64,000 nucleotides of DNA, taken from NCBI RefSeq assembly GCF_036226765.1, contig NZ_CP109017.1, forward strand, positions 6,449,001-6,513,000. The letters run 5' to 3'. Source of the stretch: Streptomyces sp. NBC_00670. Lineage in GTDB: Bacteria > Actinomycetota > Actinomycetes > Streptomycetales > Streptomycetaceae. Shown here one piece after another: positions 10,546 to 19,218 of this stretch; the stretch's first letter is position 1, and each line of letters starts with the position of its first letter. The notes under the pieces were generated by a model. The model ran no database searches. It was given only the letters and a program-made list of their open reading frames with translations, and was not told the DNA's origin. The translations under genes and the position numbers were made by a program.

Positions 10546-11542
10546 CCCACCACGTCGGGCCCGGCACCCCGGTGCCGGGCCTCCGCCGTGCCCGCAGCCG
10601 TTGCAGCGGGGTGGGCGGCAGGGCGCGGACGTTGCCGCGTGCGTAGTACCGCTCGACGTAGAACTGCCCGGCGCCCAGCACCGTGGTGACCGCGATGTAC
10701 CAGAGAGTGGCGACCATCAGCAGCGGGATGACCTGGTAGGTCTGGTTGTAGACCAGCTGCACCGAGTACAGCAGGTCGTGCACGGCCAGCACGCTGACGA
10801 TGCTCGTGCCCTTGAGCGTGCCGATCAGCATGTTCCCGGCGGTCGGCACGATCGAGCGCATGGCCTGCGGAATGACGATCCGGCGCAGGGTGCGGCGCCG
10901 GCTCAGCCCGAGCGCCTGCGCGGCCTCCGTCTGACCGGAGTCGACGGAGAGGATGCCGCCGCGCACCACCTCGGCGGCGTACGCGGTCTCGTGCAGGGTG
11001 AGCCCGATCACGGCGGTCAGGGTGGGCCCGAGGAGGTTCACCGTCTCGACGGTCACGAACTGCGGGCCGAACGGGACGCCCAGGCCGAGCGTCGGGTAGA
11101 GCGCGCCGATGTTGAACCAGAACAGCAGCTGCACCAGCAGCGGAGTGGACCGGAAGATCCACACATAGCCCCAACTCAGCGTGCGCAGCACCGGGTTGGC
11201 GGAGAGCCGCATCACGGCGAGGACGGTGCCGAGCAGGAACCCGAGCACCATCACCGCGCCGGTCAGCCACAGCGTGAGCAGCAGCCCGTCGAGCACGGCG
11301 GTGGCGGCGAAGTACCGCCCCACCACGGCCCATTGGAAGGCGTCGTTGCGGACGACGGAGTTGACCACCATGGCGAGCACGAGCAGCGCGAGGACGGCGG
11401 TCGCCTGACGCCCGAGGTGCCGGCGCGGCACGATCCGCGGGGCATCGGCGGCGCCCGAACCGCCCGGCGCGGGCGGCTGTTGCGCGGCGGCCCGGCCGGC
11501 GGGGCCGGAGCCGACGGCGGTGACATCGGAAGGCGTGAACAT
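10529..11542 (-). CDS. polar-amino-acid-type ABC transporter permease
   Basis: Inner-membrane permease of 337 residues in the His/Met family of amino acid importers. The conserved EAA loop reads EAAQALGLSRRRTLRRIVIP and precedes GNMLIGTLKGTS. The N-terminal ~50 residues are Ala/Pro-rich. The ATG at 11542 has GGAGAGG upstream. It is a close paralogue of the permease at 14284 on the other strand, sharing the FLLGTVLA-MRLS, YVWIFRS and LLFWFN-type segments, and diverges from the leader peptide of the sulfur locus. It probably shares the ATPase encoded at 15348, since no ATPase lies beside it. Confidence 0.92.
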   Translation of the reverse strand: MFTPSDVTAVGSGPAGRAAAQQPPAPGGSGAADAPRIVPRRHLGRQATAVLALLVLAMVVNSVVRNDAFQWAVVGRYFAATAVLDGLLLTLWLTGAVMVLGFLLGTVLAVMRLSANPVLRTLSWGYVWIFRSTPLLVQLLFWFNIGALYPTLGLGVPFGPQFVTVETVNLLGPTLTAVIGLTLHETAYAAEVVRGGILSVDSGQTEAAQALGLSRRRTLRRIVIPQAMRSIVPTAGNMLIGTLKGTSIVSVLAVHDLLYSVQLVYNQTYQVIPLLMVATLWYIAVTTVLGAGQFYVERYYARGNVRALPPTPLQRLRARRRPGTGVPGPTWWVRTRR

Positions 11543-11717
11543 CGGAAGGCCTCTCCGGGGGAGGGAGTCGCTGGCGTGGATGACCGCCCGGGACACCAGG
11601 GAGCGCGGCAGGAGCCGCGCCGGTCCGGTGCGTCCGGGGTCCGACGTCGTCACGGTCACCGCGTCCCTCAACGCGGCCGGAGAGGCTGCCGCACACGGCG
11701 GAGCCGACCCGCCCTCG

Positions 11718-11748
11718 ATCGTATGTGCCCACCGCGCGCAGCTGTCAA
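11718..11748 (-). promoter_or_regulatory. candidate promoter of the minus-strand permease
   Basis: On the minus strand TTGACA (11743-11748) is followed 19 nt later by TACGAT (11718-11723). Both hexamers are near consensus, but the spacer is 1-2 nt longer than ideal. It would leave a ~170-nt 5' untranslated region before the permease ATG. Confidence 0.5.
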
Positions 11749-11798
11749 CAGGGCCTGGCGGGCGGCGGCTCCGGGCCGGTCCGCCATCCGAACGCCGC

Positions 11799-11828
11799 TT
11801 GACGAACGGCGCGACGCACTGCTCAATT
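11799..11828 (+). promoter_or_regulatory. candidate promoter of the cysteine-leader transcript
   Basis: TTGACG at 11799-11804, an 18-nt spacer, then TCAATT at 11823-11828. Six bases later comes the ATG of the leader peptide, so the predicted transcription start coincides with the A of the ATG. That is the geometry expected for a leaderless transcript, common in actinobacteria. Confidence 0.6.
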
Positions 11829-11834
11829 AATCGC

Positions 11835-11912
11835 ATGGACGCCCAGCAGCGCTTGGTCTCGCGCGGTCACATCGACTTCGGTCGAGTGTGGTCCGCCGCG
11901 TGTTGCGCCTGA
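11835..11912 (+). CDS. cysteine-type leader peptide (25 aa)
   Basis: Twenty-five codons with the sequence MDAQQRLVSRGHIDFGRVWS followed by AACCA. The R-HIDFGRV-S-A-CC pattern matches the small putative leader peptides annotated upstream of sulfur genes in Streptomyces (typically R-HVDLCRV-S-A-C). Two consecutive Cys codons directly precede the last Ala codon and the TGA, where ribosome stalling under cysteine starvation would act. No ribosome-binding site is present and a promoter fits a start at the ATG, so it should be leaderless. The first structural gene begins 284 nt downstream. The sensing role is inferred from cysteine attenuators described in mycobacteria. Confidence 0.75.
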   Translation: MDAQQRLVSRGHIDFGRVWSAACCA

Positions 11913-12196
11913 CTCGGCAGCGGGCCCGCTGACCGGCCCGTCCCTCCCTCGGTGAGTCCCGGCCTGTCCCGGTGACCCCCGACGCGGGCCGCTCCCTCCG
12001 CCTTCGCGCGCTGCCGCCGCACGCCCCTTCCCCGACGCCCGTCGTCGTCACACCCGCACCGAGCTGCCCGCACCGCACCACCGGCAGCGCATGGCCCGCA
12101 CCACTCTCCCTTTTCTGACGCACCATCACCCAACCCGTGCGCAGGGCGAGTTCGTCATGTCTCCGCGCCGCGGTTCACCCGTGAAAGGCCACCGTC
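11913..12196 (+). promoter_or_regulatory. C-rich leader region, probable attenuation zone
   Basis: 284 nt between the leader peptide and the first monooxygenase gene. The stretch about 11940-12100 is strongly C-rich and G-poor on the sense strand, the composition bias associated with Rho loading. A short palindrome GCGGGCCCGC lies just after the peptide, but I see no hairpin with a T-run. This suggests Rho-dependent rather than intrinsic termination if attenuation occurs. No other gene is visible. Confidence 0.4.
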
Positions 12197-13333
12197 ATGC
12201 CCGTGCAGTTCCTCGGGATCGCCGCCACCAACGACGGCTCCGAAACCACCCCGCGCTCCGGCGCCGCCTTCGACAAGGAGTACACGCTCCGTCTCGCCGC
12301 CGCCCACGAGGAACACGGCTGGGACCGTGTGCTGTTCGCCTACGGCTCCGGCTCCCCGGATCCCGCACCCGCCGCCGCGTACATCGCGAGCCGGCTGGAG
12401 CGCCTGGAGATCCTGCTCGCCCACCGGCCGAACGTGTCCTACCCCACCTTCGCCGCCAAGACCTTCGCCACCCTCGACCAGATCAGCGAGGGCCGGCTGA
12501 CCGTGCACTTCATCACCGGCGGCAACAACCACGAGCAGGGCCGCGAGGGCGACACGCTCACCAAGGACGAGCGCTACGCCCGCACCCGCGAGTACATCGA
12601 GATCGTCAAGAAGATCTGGACCACCCGCACACCCTTCGACCACCAGGGCGAGCACTACCGCTTCCACGACTTCGTCAGCGACGTCTTCCCCGTCCAACAG
12701 CCGCGCCCCGACGTCTCGTTCGGCGGCTCCTCGCCCGCCGCGTACGCCGCCGGGGGCGCCGAGGCCGACATCTACTGCCTGTGGGGCGAGCCGCTGGCCA
12801 GGACCGCCCAGCAGATCGACGCGGTCAGGGCCGCCGCATGGGAGGCGGGCCGCACCGACGTGCCGCGCATCCAGGTGGCGTTCCGCCCGATCATCGCCCC
12901 GACGGAACGGGAGGCCTGGGAGAAGGCCCACCGCACCGTCGGCGCGATCAAGGAGCGCCGGGCGAAGGGCGAACGGATCAGCCGGCGCCACCACGGGCGG
13001 ACGGAGCCGGAGAACGCCGGCTCGCAGCGGCTGCTCGCCATCGCCGAGGCGGGCGAGCGCTACGACCGCGCCCTGTGGACCCCCACCGCCGCCGCCACCG
13101 GAGGCGCGGGCAACTCCAACGCCCTGGTCGGCACCCCCGAGACGGTGGCCCAGGCCCTCCTCGACTACTACGACCTCGGCGTCGACATCCTCTCCGCACG
13201 CGGCTACGACCTGCTCCAGGACGCCGTCGACTTCGGCCGCTACGTGATCCCGCTCGTCCGCGAGGAGGTCGCCAAGCGCGACGCCGCGCGGACGCCCCGG
13301 GGCACCCAGAACCTCGCGGTGGTGGGCGGATGA
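12197..13333 (+). CDS. LLM-class flavin-dependent monooxygenase, SsuD-like
   Basis: Luciferase-like monooxygenase of 378 residues, most similar in layout to FMNH2-dependent alkanesulfonate monooxygenases. TFATLDQISEGRLTVHFITG and FGGSSPAAYAAGGAEAD match the flavin and phosphate contact segments of SsuD, and LTKDERYARTREY is typical. It is the first structural gene after the cysteine leader, so it would be induced when cysteine is low, and it overlaps the downstream binding-protein gene by ATGA. It probably releases sulfite from a sulfonated compound using reduced flavin, perhaps from the SsuE-like reductase at 22944. Confidence 0.88.
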   Translation: MPVQFLGIAATNDGSETTPRSGAAFDKEYTLRLAAAHEEHGWDRVLFAYGSGSPDPAPAAAYIASRLERLEILLAHRPNVSYPTFAAKTFATLDQISEGRLTVHFITGGNNHEQGREGDTLTKDERYARTREYIEIVKKIWTTRTPFDHQGEHYRFHDFVSDVFPVQQPRPDVSFGGSSPAAYAAGGAEADIYCLWGEPLARTAQQIDAVRAAAWEAGRTDVPRIQVAFRPIIAPTEREAWEKAHRTVGAIKERRAKGERISRRHHGRTEPENAGSQRLLAIAEAGERYDRALWTPTAAATGGAGNSNALVGTPETVAQALLDYYDLGVDILSARGYDLLQDAVDFGRYVIPLVREEVAKRDAARTPRGTQNLAVVGG

Positions 13334-14280
13334 GCGCCCTGCGCACCCGGTCGCTCGGCGCCGCCGCGCTCGCCCTGCTGCCGCTCCTGGCGCTCACCGC
13401 CTGCGGCTCCGGCGACCCCGACGGCACGGCGGCCGTCGGCGCGGGCGCCTCGCCCGCACCCACCGACGACCCCGTCGCCGCCGTGCGCAAGGTGGACTCC
13501 GTCGCCGCCCTGCTCCCCGCCGCCGTACGGACGTCGGGCACGCTCCGGGTCGGCAGCGCCGTCGGGGCCCCGCCCAGCGCCTACTACCCGAACGGCTCGG
13601 ACAAGGCGCCCGCGGGGCAGGACATCGACCTCGCCGACGCCGTCGCCAAGGTGCTCGGCGTGAGACTCCAGCGCCAGGACGCCTCGTTCGAGACGATCCT
13701 GCCCGCCCTCGACAGCGGCAAGTACGACGTCGGCACCGGCAACTTCGGCGTCACCACAGCCCGGCTGAAGACCATCGACTTCGTCACCTACATCGACGAC
13801 GGCCAGGGCTTCGCGGTCAAGAAGGGCAGCACCACCCTCAAGAAGAAGATCACCGACCTCACCCAGCTGTGCGGCCTCACCATCGGCACCGGCGCCGGCA
13901 CCACCTTCGAGACCACCCTCGCCGCCCAGAAGGACGTGTGCACGAAGGCGGGCAGGAAGCCGTACGACGTGAAGGTGTTCTCCGAGAACGCCGCCACCCT
14001 CACCGCGCTCCAGCAGGGCCGCATCGACGTCGTCATGTCGACCATCAACGGCCTGCGCTACCAGGCCGCCCAGCCCGCCTCCGGCACCACCTTCCTCGGG
14101 GAGTACCACCGGCTCGACGTCGGCTTCGCCTTCAAGAAGGGCTCCCCGCTCACCAAGGCCTTCCAGGCCGCCGTCAACGAGCTGCTCAAGGACGGCGCGT
14201 ACACCCGGATCCTCGACAAATGGGGCACCACCGCCTCCGCGATCGACGCCTCCCGGATCAACCCGCCCGAGCACGAGTGA
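13330..14280 (+). CDS. ABC transporter substrate-binding lipoprotein
   Basis: Extracellular solute-binding protein family 3 (polar amino acid type), 316 residues. The signal sequence ends in LALTAC, a lipobox, so the mature protein is anchored by Cys. DIDLADAVAKVLGVRLQRQD, then YDVGTGNFGVTTARLKTIDF, matches the family signatures. It overlaps the monooxygenase upstream by 4 bp and lies 3 bp before the permease. Given the neighbours the ligand is probably a sulfur-containing amino acid or organosulfur compound, which is inference. Confidence 0.9.
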   Translation: MSALRTRSLGAAALALLPLLALTACGSGDPDGTAAVGAGASPAPTDDPVAAVRKVDSVAALLPAAVRTSGTLRVGSAVGAPPSAYYPNGSDKAPAGQDIDLADAVAKVLGVRLQRQDASFETILPALDSGKYDVGTGNFGVTTARLKTIDFVTYIDDGQGFAVKKGSTTLKKKITDLTQLCGLTIGTGAGTTFETTLAAQKDVCTKAGRKPYDVKVFSENAATLTALQQGRIDVVMSTINGLRYQAAQPASGTTFLGEYHRLDVGFAFKKGSPLTKAFQAAVNELLKDGAYTRILDKWGTTASAIDASRINPPEHE

Positions 14281-14283
14281 CCA

Positions 14284-15351
14284 GTGAGCGAGAACGCCAC
14301 CATGGGACCCACCACCGACTCCGTCGCCGCGCCACCCGGCGAGGCGGCCGCACCGCACACCGGGCCGGCCGCCGGGCGGACCCCGCCCGCCCCCGACGAC
14401 CCGGCCACCTTCACCGTCGTACCCGCCCGCCACTACGCCCGCTGGGCGGCGGCCCTCGCCGTCCTCGTCCTGGTCGCCCAGCTCGCGCACGGACTGGCCA
14501 CCAACCCGGTCTGGGAATGGCACGTCTTCCGCGCCTACGTCCTGTCCGAGACCATCGTCCGGGCCGTCTGGGTGACCCTCCAACTCACCGCCTACGCCAC
14601 CGTGCTGGGCTTCCTGCTCGGCACCGTGCTCGCCTTCATGCGGCTCTCGCGCAGCCCGGTGCTCCAGACCGTCGCCTGGACCTACATCTGGATCTTCCGG
14701 TCGATCCCGATGATCGTCCAGCTGGTGTTCTGGTTCAACCTGAGCGCGCTCTACGACCGGCTCGGCCTCGGCATCCCCTTCGGCCCCGTGTTCTGGTCCG
14801 TCGACAGCAACAGCATCATCGGCACCATGGGCGCCGCCGTCATCGGGCTGACCCTGCACCAGGCCGCCTACTGCGCCGAGATCGTCCGCGGCGGCGTACT
14901 CGCCGTCGACCAGGGCCAGTTGGAGGCCGCCGCCGCCCTCGGCATCCCGCGGCTGCGCCAGATCCGCCGGATCGTGCTGCCGCAGGCGATGCGCGCCATC
15001 CTGCCCACCGCGGGCAACGAGGTCATCGGCCTGCTCAAGGGCACCTCGGTGGTCTACGTCATGTCGATCGGCGAGCTGTTCTACCAGGTCCAGGTGGTCT
15101 ACGGCCGCAACGGCCGGGTGATCCCACTGCTGCTGGTCGCCACCGCCTGGTACGTGCTGCTCACCTCGCTGCTGTCGGTCGCCCAGTACTACGTCGAGCG
15201 CCGCTACGCCCGCGGCGCCGACCGCACCCCACCACCCACCCCCCTCCAGCGCGCCCGCCGCTCGCTGCGCACCCTGCGCGCGGCGGCGGCCCACCGCGAC
15301 CGCCCCGTCGTACCGCTGAGGAGCCCGCAACCCCTGGGAGAGACCCGATGA
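14284..15351 (+). CDS. polar-amino-acid-type ABC transporter permease
   Basis: Permease of 355 residues beginning with GTG at 14284. The N-terminal ~60 residues are polar and rich in Pro and Ala. Membrane helices run from about residue 50, and the EAA loop AAALGIPRLRQIRRIVLPQA is followed by GNEVIGLLKGTS. It is paralogous to the minus-strand permease at 10529. Its stop overlaps the start of the ATPase gene (ATGA). A single importer with two permeases could use them as a heterodimer. Confidence 0.92.
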   Translation: MSENATMGPTTDSVAAPPGEAAAPHTGPAAGRTPPAPDDPATFTVVPARHYARWAAALAVLVLVAQLAHGLATNPVWEWHVFRAYVLSETIVRAVWVTLQLTAYATVLGFLLGTVLAFMRLSRSPVLQTVAWTYIWIFRSIPMIVQLVFWFNLSALYDRLGLGIPFGPVFWSVDSNSIIGTMGAAVIGLTLHQAAYCAEIVRGGVLAVDQGQLEAAAALGIPRLRQIRRIVLPQAMRAILPTAGNEVIGLLKGTSVVYVMSIGELFYQVQVVYGRNGRVIPLLLVATAWYVLLTSLLSVAQYYVERRYARGADRTPPPTPLQRARRSLRTLRAAAAHRDRPVVPLRSPQPLGETR

Positions 15352-16112
15352 GCGAGGTCATGGTGGACGTCCACGGCGTCCACAAGAGCTTCGGCCCGCT
15401 GGAGGTGCTGCGCGGCGTGGACCTCACCGTCCGCGCCGGCGAGGTCACCGTGATCCTCGGCCCGTCCGGGTCGGGCAAGTCCACGCTGCTGCGCACCATC
15501 AACCACCTGGAGAAGGTCAACAGCGGCTGGATCAGCATCGACGGCGAACTCATCGGCTACCGCCGCGCCGGGGACAAGCTGCACGAACTCAAGGAGAAGG
15601 ACGTCCTGCGGCAGCGCACCCACATCGGGTTCGTCTTCCAGAACTTCAACCTCTTCCCGCATCTGACCGTGCTGGAGAACCTGATCGAGGCCCCCGTCTC
15701 CGCGCTGCGCCGCCCCCGCAAGGAGGCGCGCGAGAGAGCCCGCCGGCTGCTGGAGCGGGTCGGACTCGCGGACCGGGCGGACTCCTATCCGCGCCAGCTG
15801 TCCGGCGGCCAGCAGCAGCGCGTCGCCATCGCCCGCGCGCTCGCCCTCGAACCCAAGGTGCTGCTCTTCGACGAGCCCACCTCCGCGCTCGACCCGGAAC
15901 TGGTCGGCGAGGTCCTCGACGTCATCAAGGACCTGGCCCGCACCGGAACCACGATGATCGTCGTCACCCACGAGATCGGCTTCGCCCGCGAGGTCGCCGA
16001 CACCGTGGTGTTCATGGACGGCGGGGTCGTGGTGGAACAGGGCCCACCCGCGGCCGTCCTGGACGACCCGCGGCACGCGCGCACCCGGGCGTTCCTCTCC
16101 AAGGTCCTCTGA
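15348..16112 (+). CDS. ABC transporter ATP-binding protein, amino acid type
   Basis: ATPase of 254 residues that powers the importer. Walker A is GPSGSGKST, the Q-loop is FVFQNFNLFPHLT, the signature is LSGGQQQRVAIARAL, Walker B is VLLFDEPTSALDPE, and the H-loop His is in VTHEIGFA. The NLFPHLTV phrase is characteristic of the polar amino acid group (GlnQ/HisP). It is translationally coupled to the preceding permease. No second ATPase is found, so it probably serves both permeases and both binding proteins. Confidence 0.95.
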   Translation: MSEVMVDVHGVHKSFGPLEVLRGVDLTVRAGEVTVILGPSGSGKSTLLRTINHLEKVNSGWISIDGELIGYRRAGDKLHELKEKDVLRQRTHIGFVFQNFNLFPHLTVLENLIEAPVSALRRPRKEARERARRLLERVGLADRADSYPRQLSGGQQQRVAIARALALEPKVLLFDEPTSALDPELVGEVLDVIKDLARTGTTMIVVTHEIGFAREVADTVVFMDGGVVVEQGPPAAVLDDPRHARTRAFLSKVL

Positions 16113-16157
16113 CCTGCCGCCCGCCCCACCTCTTCTCCGACCACCAGGAGCACGCCC

Positions 16158-17147
16158 ATGACCGCCCCCCTCACCCGCCGCACCACCGCCACCGCGCTCG
16201 GACTCGCCGCCGCCCTCGCCCTCACCGCCTGCGGCAACCCCGACGACGGCGCCACGGCCGAGGTCGCGGCCACCCCGGGCGCCACCGCGAGGACGACGAT
16301 CGACACCAGCCCCGACCGGGCCCGCATCACCACGGACAAGGTCGCCTCCCTCGCCGCCGAGGTCCCGGCCCCCATCCGCGAGAGAGGCACCCTGGAGATC
16401 GCCGACTCCTCCGGCTCCGCGGCACCGCTCACCTTCTACGCCACCGACGACCGCACCGTCATCGGCGTCGAACCCGACCTCGCGTACCTCGTCGCCGACG
16501 TGCTCGGGCTCGAGGCACACCTCAACCCGGTCTCCTGGGAGAACATCTTCGTCGGCCTCGACAGCGCCAAGTACGACGTCGGCTTCAGCAACATCACCGT
16601 CACCGAGGAGCGCAAGGAGAAGTACGACTTCGCCTCCTACCGCGAGGACAACCTCGCCTTCGAGGCGAGGAAGGGCAGCGGTTGGAAGGTCACCGGGCCG
16701 AAGGACGTGGCGGGCCGGACCGTCGCCGTGAGCAGCGGCACCAACCAGGAGAAGCTGCTCGTCGAGTGGAGCAGGACCAACGTGAAGGCCGGGCGCAAGC
16801 CGGTCGACATCAAGTACTACCAGAACCCCACCGACACCTACCTCGCGCTCCGCTCCGGCCGGATCGACCTCGCCCTCGGCCCCAACCCGACCGCCGCCTA
16901 CCACGTCGCCACCGCCGGCGAGTCGGAGGTCGTCGGCACCTACTCCGGCGCCGGGGCCACCCTCCAGGGGCTCATCGCGGCCACCACCAAGAAGGACAGC
17001 GGGCTGGCGAAGCCGCTCGCCGACGCGCTCAACCACGTCATCGAGAACGGCACGTACGCCAAGGTGCTGAGCCGCTGGGGGCTGTCGGACGAGGCCGTGA
17101 CGGAGTCCGAGGTGAACCCGCCGGGGCTGCCCCGCAGCAACAAGTAG
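16158..17147 (+). CDS. second ABC transporter substrate-binding lipoprotein
   Basis: Solute-binding protein of 329 residues with a lipobox (LALTAC) after the N-terminal hydrophobic stretch. The family pattern GVEPDLAYLVADVLGLEAHL and YDVGFSNITVTEERKEKYDF resembles the protein at 13330, but overall identity seems low, so the ligand range probably differs. It stands 45 bp after the ATPase with its own ribosome-binding site (CAGGAG). Two binding proteins feeding one importer broadens substrate uptake. Confidence 0.9.
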   Translation: MTAPLTRRTTATALGLAAALALTACGNPDDGATAEVAATPGATARTTIDTSPDRARITTDKVASLAAEVPAPIRERGTLEIADSSGSAAPLTFYATDDRTVIGVEPDLAYLVADVLGLEAHLNPVSWENIFVGLDSAKYDVGFSNITVTEERKEKYDFASYREDNLAFEARKGSGWKVTGPKDVAGRTVAVSSGTNQEKLLVEWSRTNVKAGRKPVDIKYYQNPTDTYLALRSGRIDLALGPNPTAAYHVATAGESEVVGTYSGAGATLQGLIAATTKKDSGLAKPLADALNHVIENGTYAKVLSRWGLSDEAVTESEVNPPGLPRSNK

Positions 17148-17190
17148 CCCCGGACGGTCCCCTCTTCGACCCGTAAGGAACCCCGCCACC

Positions 17191-17949
17191 ATGGCGCACA
17201 CGATCCACCTCCCCGCGGACGAGGCCCCCGCCGCCCCGCCCGCGCCGCACCTCCTGGACAACCCCGTCTGGGCCGCGCTCACCGGGCCGCACGCCGCCCG
17301 GTTCGCCGAACGCGTCGGCCGGGCCGCCCGCTATCCCGCCGACGTCTACGCGTTCGCCGCCGTCGCCGAACCCGTGGACCCGGCCGCCTGGGCCGATCTG
17401 CACGCGCTCGCCGGACCGTCGGCCGTCGTACAGATCAAGGGAGTCGGCGGCGTCCCCGCCGGCTGGGAGACCGTCGGCGGCGGACAGGGCGTCCAGCTCG
17501 TCGACACCGCCCTGCGCGCCGAGCCGGACCCCGAGGCCGTACGGCTCGGCCCCGACGACGTCCCCGAGATCCTGGACCTCATCGCCCGCACCGCACCGGG
17601 GCCGTTTCTCACCCGGACCGTCGAACTCGGCACCTACCTCGGCATCCGGCACCGGGGACGGCTGATCGCCATGGCCGGTGAGCGGCTGCGGGTGCCCGGC
17701 TGGACGGAGATCAGCGCGGTCTGCACCGACCCCGACCACCGCGGCCGGGGCCTGGCCACCCGGCTGGTGCGCGCGGTCGCGGCGGGCATCCGCGAACGCG
17801 GCGACACCCCGTTCCTGCACGCCGCCGCGAGCAACGCGCGGGCGATCGCGCTGTACGAGTCGCTCGGCTTCACGCTCCGCCGCCGGACGACGATCCTCCA
17901 GGTCCGGACACCGGCGACGGCCCCGCCCGGTGCGCGGCCCCGCCCCTGA
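17191..17949 (+). CDS. GNAT family N-acetyltransferase
   Basis: Acetyl-CoA-dependent transferase of 252 residues. The C-terminal half carries the GNAT core: beta-strand EISAVCTDPDHRGRGLATRL with the acetyl-CoA-binding RGRGLA loop, then NARAIALYESLGF. The N-terminal ~100 residues are less conserved and include GWETVGGGQGVQLVD. It sits inside the organosulfur locus between a binding protein and a monooxygenase. Acetylation of an imported amino acid or of a toxic thiol product is plausible but not shown. Confidence 0.88.
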   Translation: MAHTIHLPADEAPAAPPAPHLLDNPVWAALTGPHAARFAERVGRAARYPADVYAFAAVAEPVDPAAWADLHALAGPSAVVQIKGVGGVPAGWETVGGGQGVQLVDTALRAEPDPEAVRLGPDDVPEILDLIARTAPGPFLTRTVELGTYLGIRHRGRLIAMAGERLRVPGWTEISAVCTDPDHRGRGLATRLVRAVAAGIRERGDTPFLHAAASNARAIALYESLGFTLRRRTTILQVRTPATAPPGARPRP

Positions 17950-17989
17950 CCCACCCTCCCCGCCACGGACCTCCAGGAAGGCCTTCCCC

Positions 17990-19198
17990 GTGTCCGACGC
18001 GTCCACCGTCTCCTCCCCCCTCCACCTCGCCGTCGCCCTCGACGGCACCGGCTGGCACCCCGCCTCCTGGCGCGAGCCGGGCTCCCGTCCCCGGGAGCTG
18101 TTCACCGCCGGGTACTGGGCCGACCAGGTCGCCGAGGCCGAGCGGGGGCTGCTCGACTTCGTCACGTTCGAGGACGGCCTCGGTCTCCAGTCCTCCCTCC
18201 TCCTCGACCCCGACGACCGCACCGACCAGGTGCGCGGCCGGCTCGACGCCGTGCTGATCGCCTCCCGGGTCGCCCCGCTGACCCAGCACATCGGCCTGGT
18301 CCCGACCGTGATCGCCACGCACACCGAGCCGTTCCACCTCTCCAAGGCGATCGCCACCCTTGACCACGTCAGCGGCGGCCGGGCCGGGCTCCGGGTGCGG
18401 ATCAGCGCCCGCCCGCACGAGGCCGACCACTTCGGCCGCCGCCGCGTCCCGCGCGTCGACCTCGCCGAGAACCTGTCCGCCCAGCCCTCGGTCACCGACC
18501 TGTTCGACGAGGCCGCCGACTACGTCGAGGTGGTGCGGCGGCTGTGGGACAGCTGGGAGGACGACGCCGAGATCCGGGACGTGGTCACCGGCCGCTTCGT
18601 CGACCGGGACAAGCTGCACTACATCGACTTCGAGGGCCGTTTCTTCCGCGTCAAGGGCCCCTCCATCACCCCGCGCCCGCCCCAGGGCCAGCCGCTCGTC
18701 ACCGCTCTCGCCCACCAGAACGTCCCGTACCGGCTGGTGGCCCGGCAGGCCGACGTCGGCTACGTCACCCCGCACGACACCGGCCAGGCGCGCGCGATCG
18801 TCGCCGAGATCCGCGCCGAGCAGGAGGCCGCCGGACGCGCCGGTGAACCCCTGCACGTCTTCGGCGACCTCGTGGTCTTCCTGGACGAGACCCGGGCCGC
18901 CGCGGAGGACCGGCTCGCCCGGCTGGACGACTTCGCCGGGGCCCCGTACACCTCCGACGCCCGCGTCTTCGCCGGGACACCCGCCGAACTGGCCGACCTG
19001 CTGGAGGAGTTGGGGTCGACCGGGCTGACCGGCTTCCGGCTGCGGCCCGCCGTCACCGGGCACGACCTCCCGGCCGTCGGCCGGCGCCTGGTCCCCGAAC
19101 TCCAGCGCCGCGGCCTCTTCCGCCGCGCCTACGAGGCGGACACCCTGCGCGGTCTCCTCGGCCTCGCCCGCCCCGCCAACCGCTACGCGGCCGCCTGA
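17990..19198 (+). CDS. LLM-class flavin-dependent oxidoreductase
   Basis: Luciferase-like protein of 402 residues. The family segments LSKAIATLDHVSGGRAGLRV and FFRVKGPSITPRPPQGQPLV are seen. I chose GTG at 17990 because AGGAAG lies just upstream and the frame further upstream overlaps the GNAT gene. It belongs to the group often found with NtaA/SnaA-like monooxygenases in sulfur-scavenging loci. Substrate unknown. Confidence 0.85.
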   Translation: MSDASTVSSPLHLAVALDGTGWHPASWREPGSRPRELFTAGYWADQVAEAERGLLDFVTFEDGLGLQSSLLLDPDDRTDQVRGRLDAVLIASRVAPLTQHIGLVPTVIATHTEPFHLSKAIATLDHVSGGRAGLRVRISARPHEADHFGRRRVPRVDLAENLSAQPSVTDLFDEAADYVEVVRRLWDSWEDDAEIRDVVTGRFVDRDKLHYIDFEGRFFRVKGPSITPRPPQGQPLVTALAHQNVPYRLVARQADVGYVTPHDTGQARAIVAEIRAEQEAAGRAGEPLHVFGDLVVFLDETRAAAEDRLARLDDFAGAPYTSDARVFAGTPAELADLLEELGSTGLTGFRLRPAVTGHDLPAVGRRLVPELQRRGLFRRAYEADTLRGLLGLARPANRYAAA

Positions 19199-19218
19199 GC
19201 CGGAGGGACCTGCCCACC

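Noticed and set aside
13240..15330. Long minus-strand frame opposite the sulfur transporter genes
   Set aside because: Codon usage and all recognisable domains lie on the plus strand; the translation is Gly/Arg/Val-rich with no domain.
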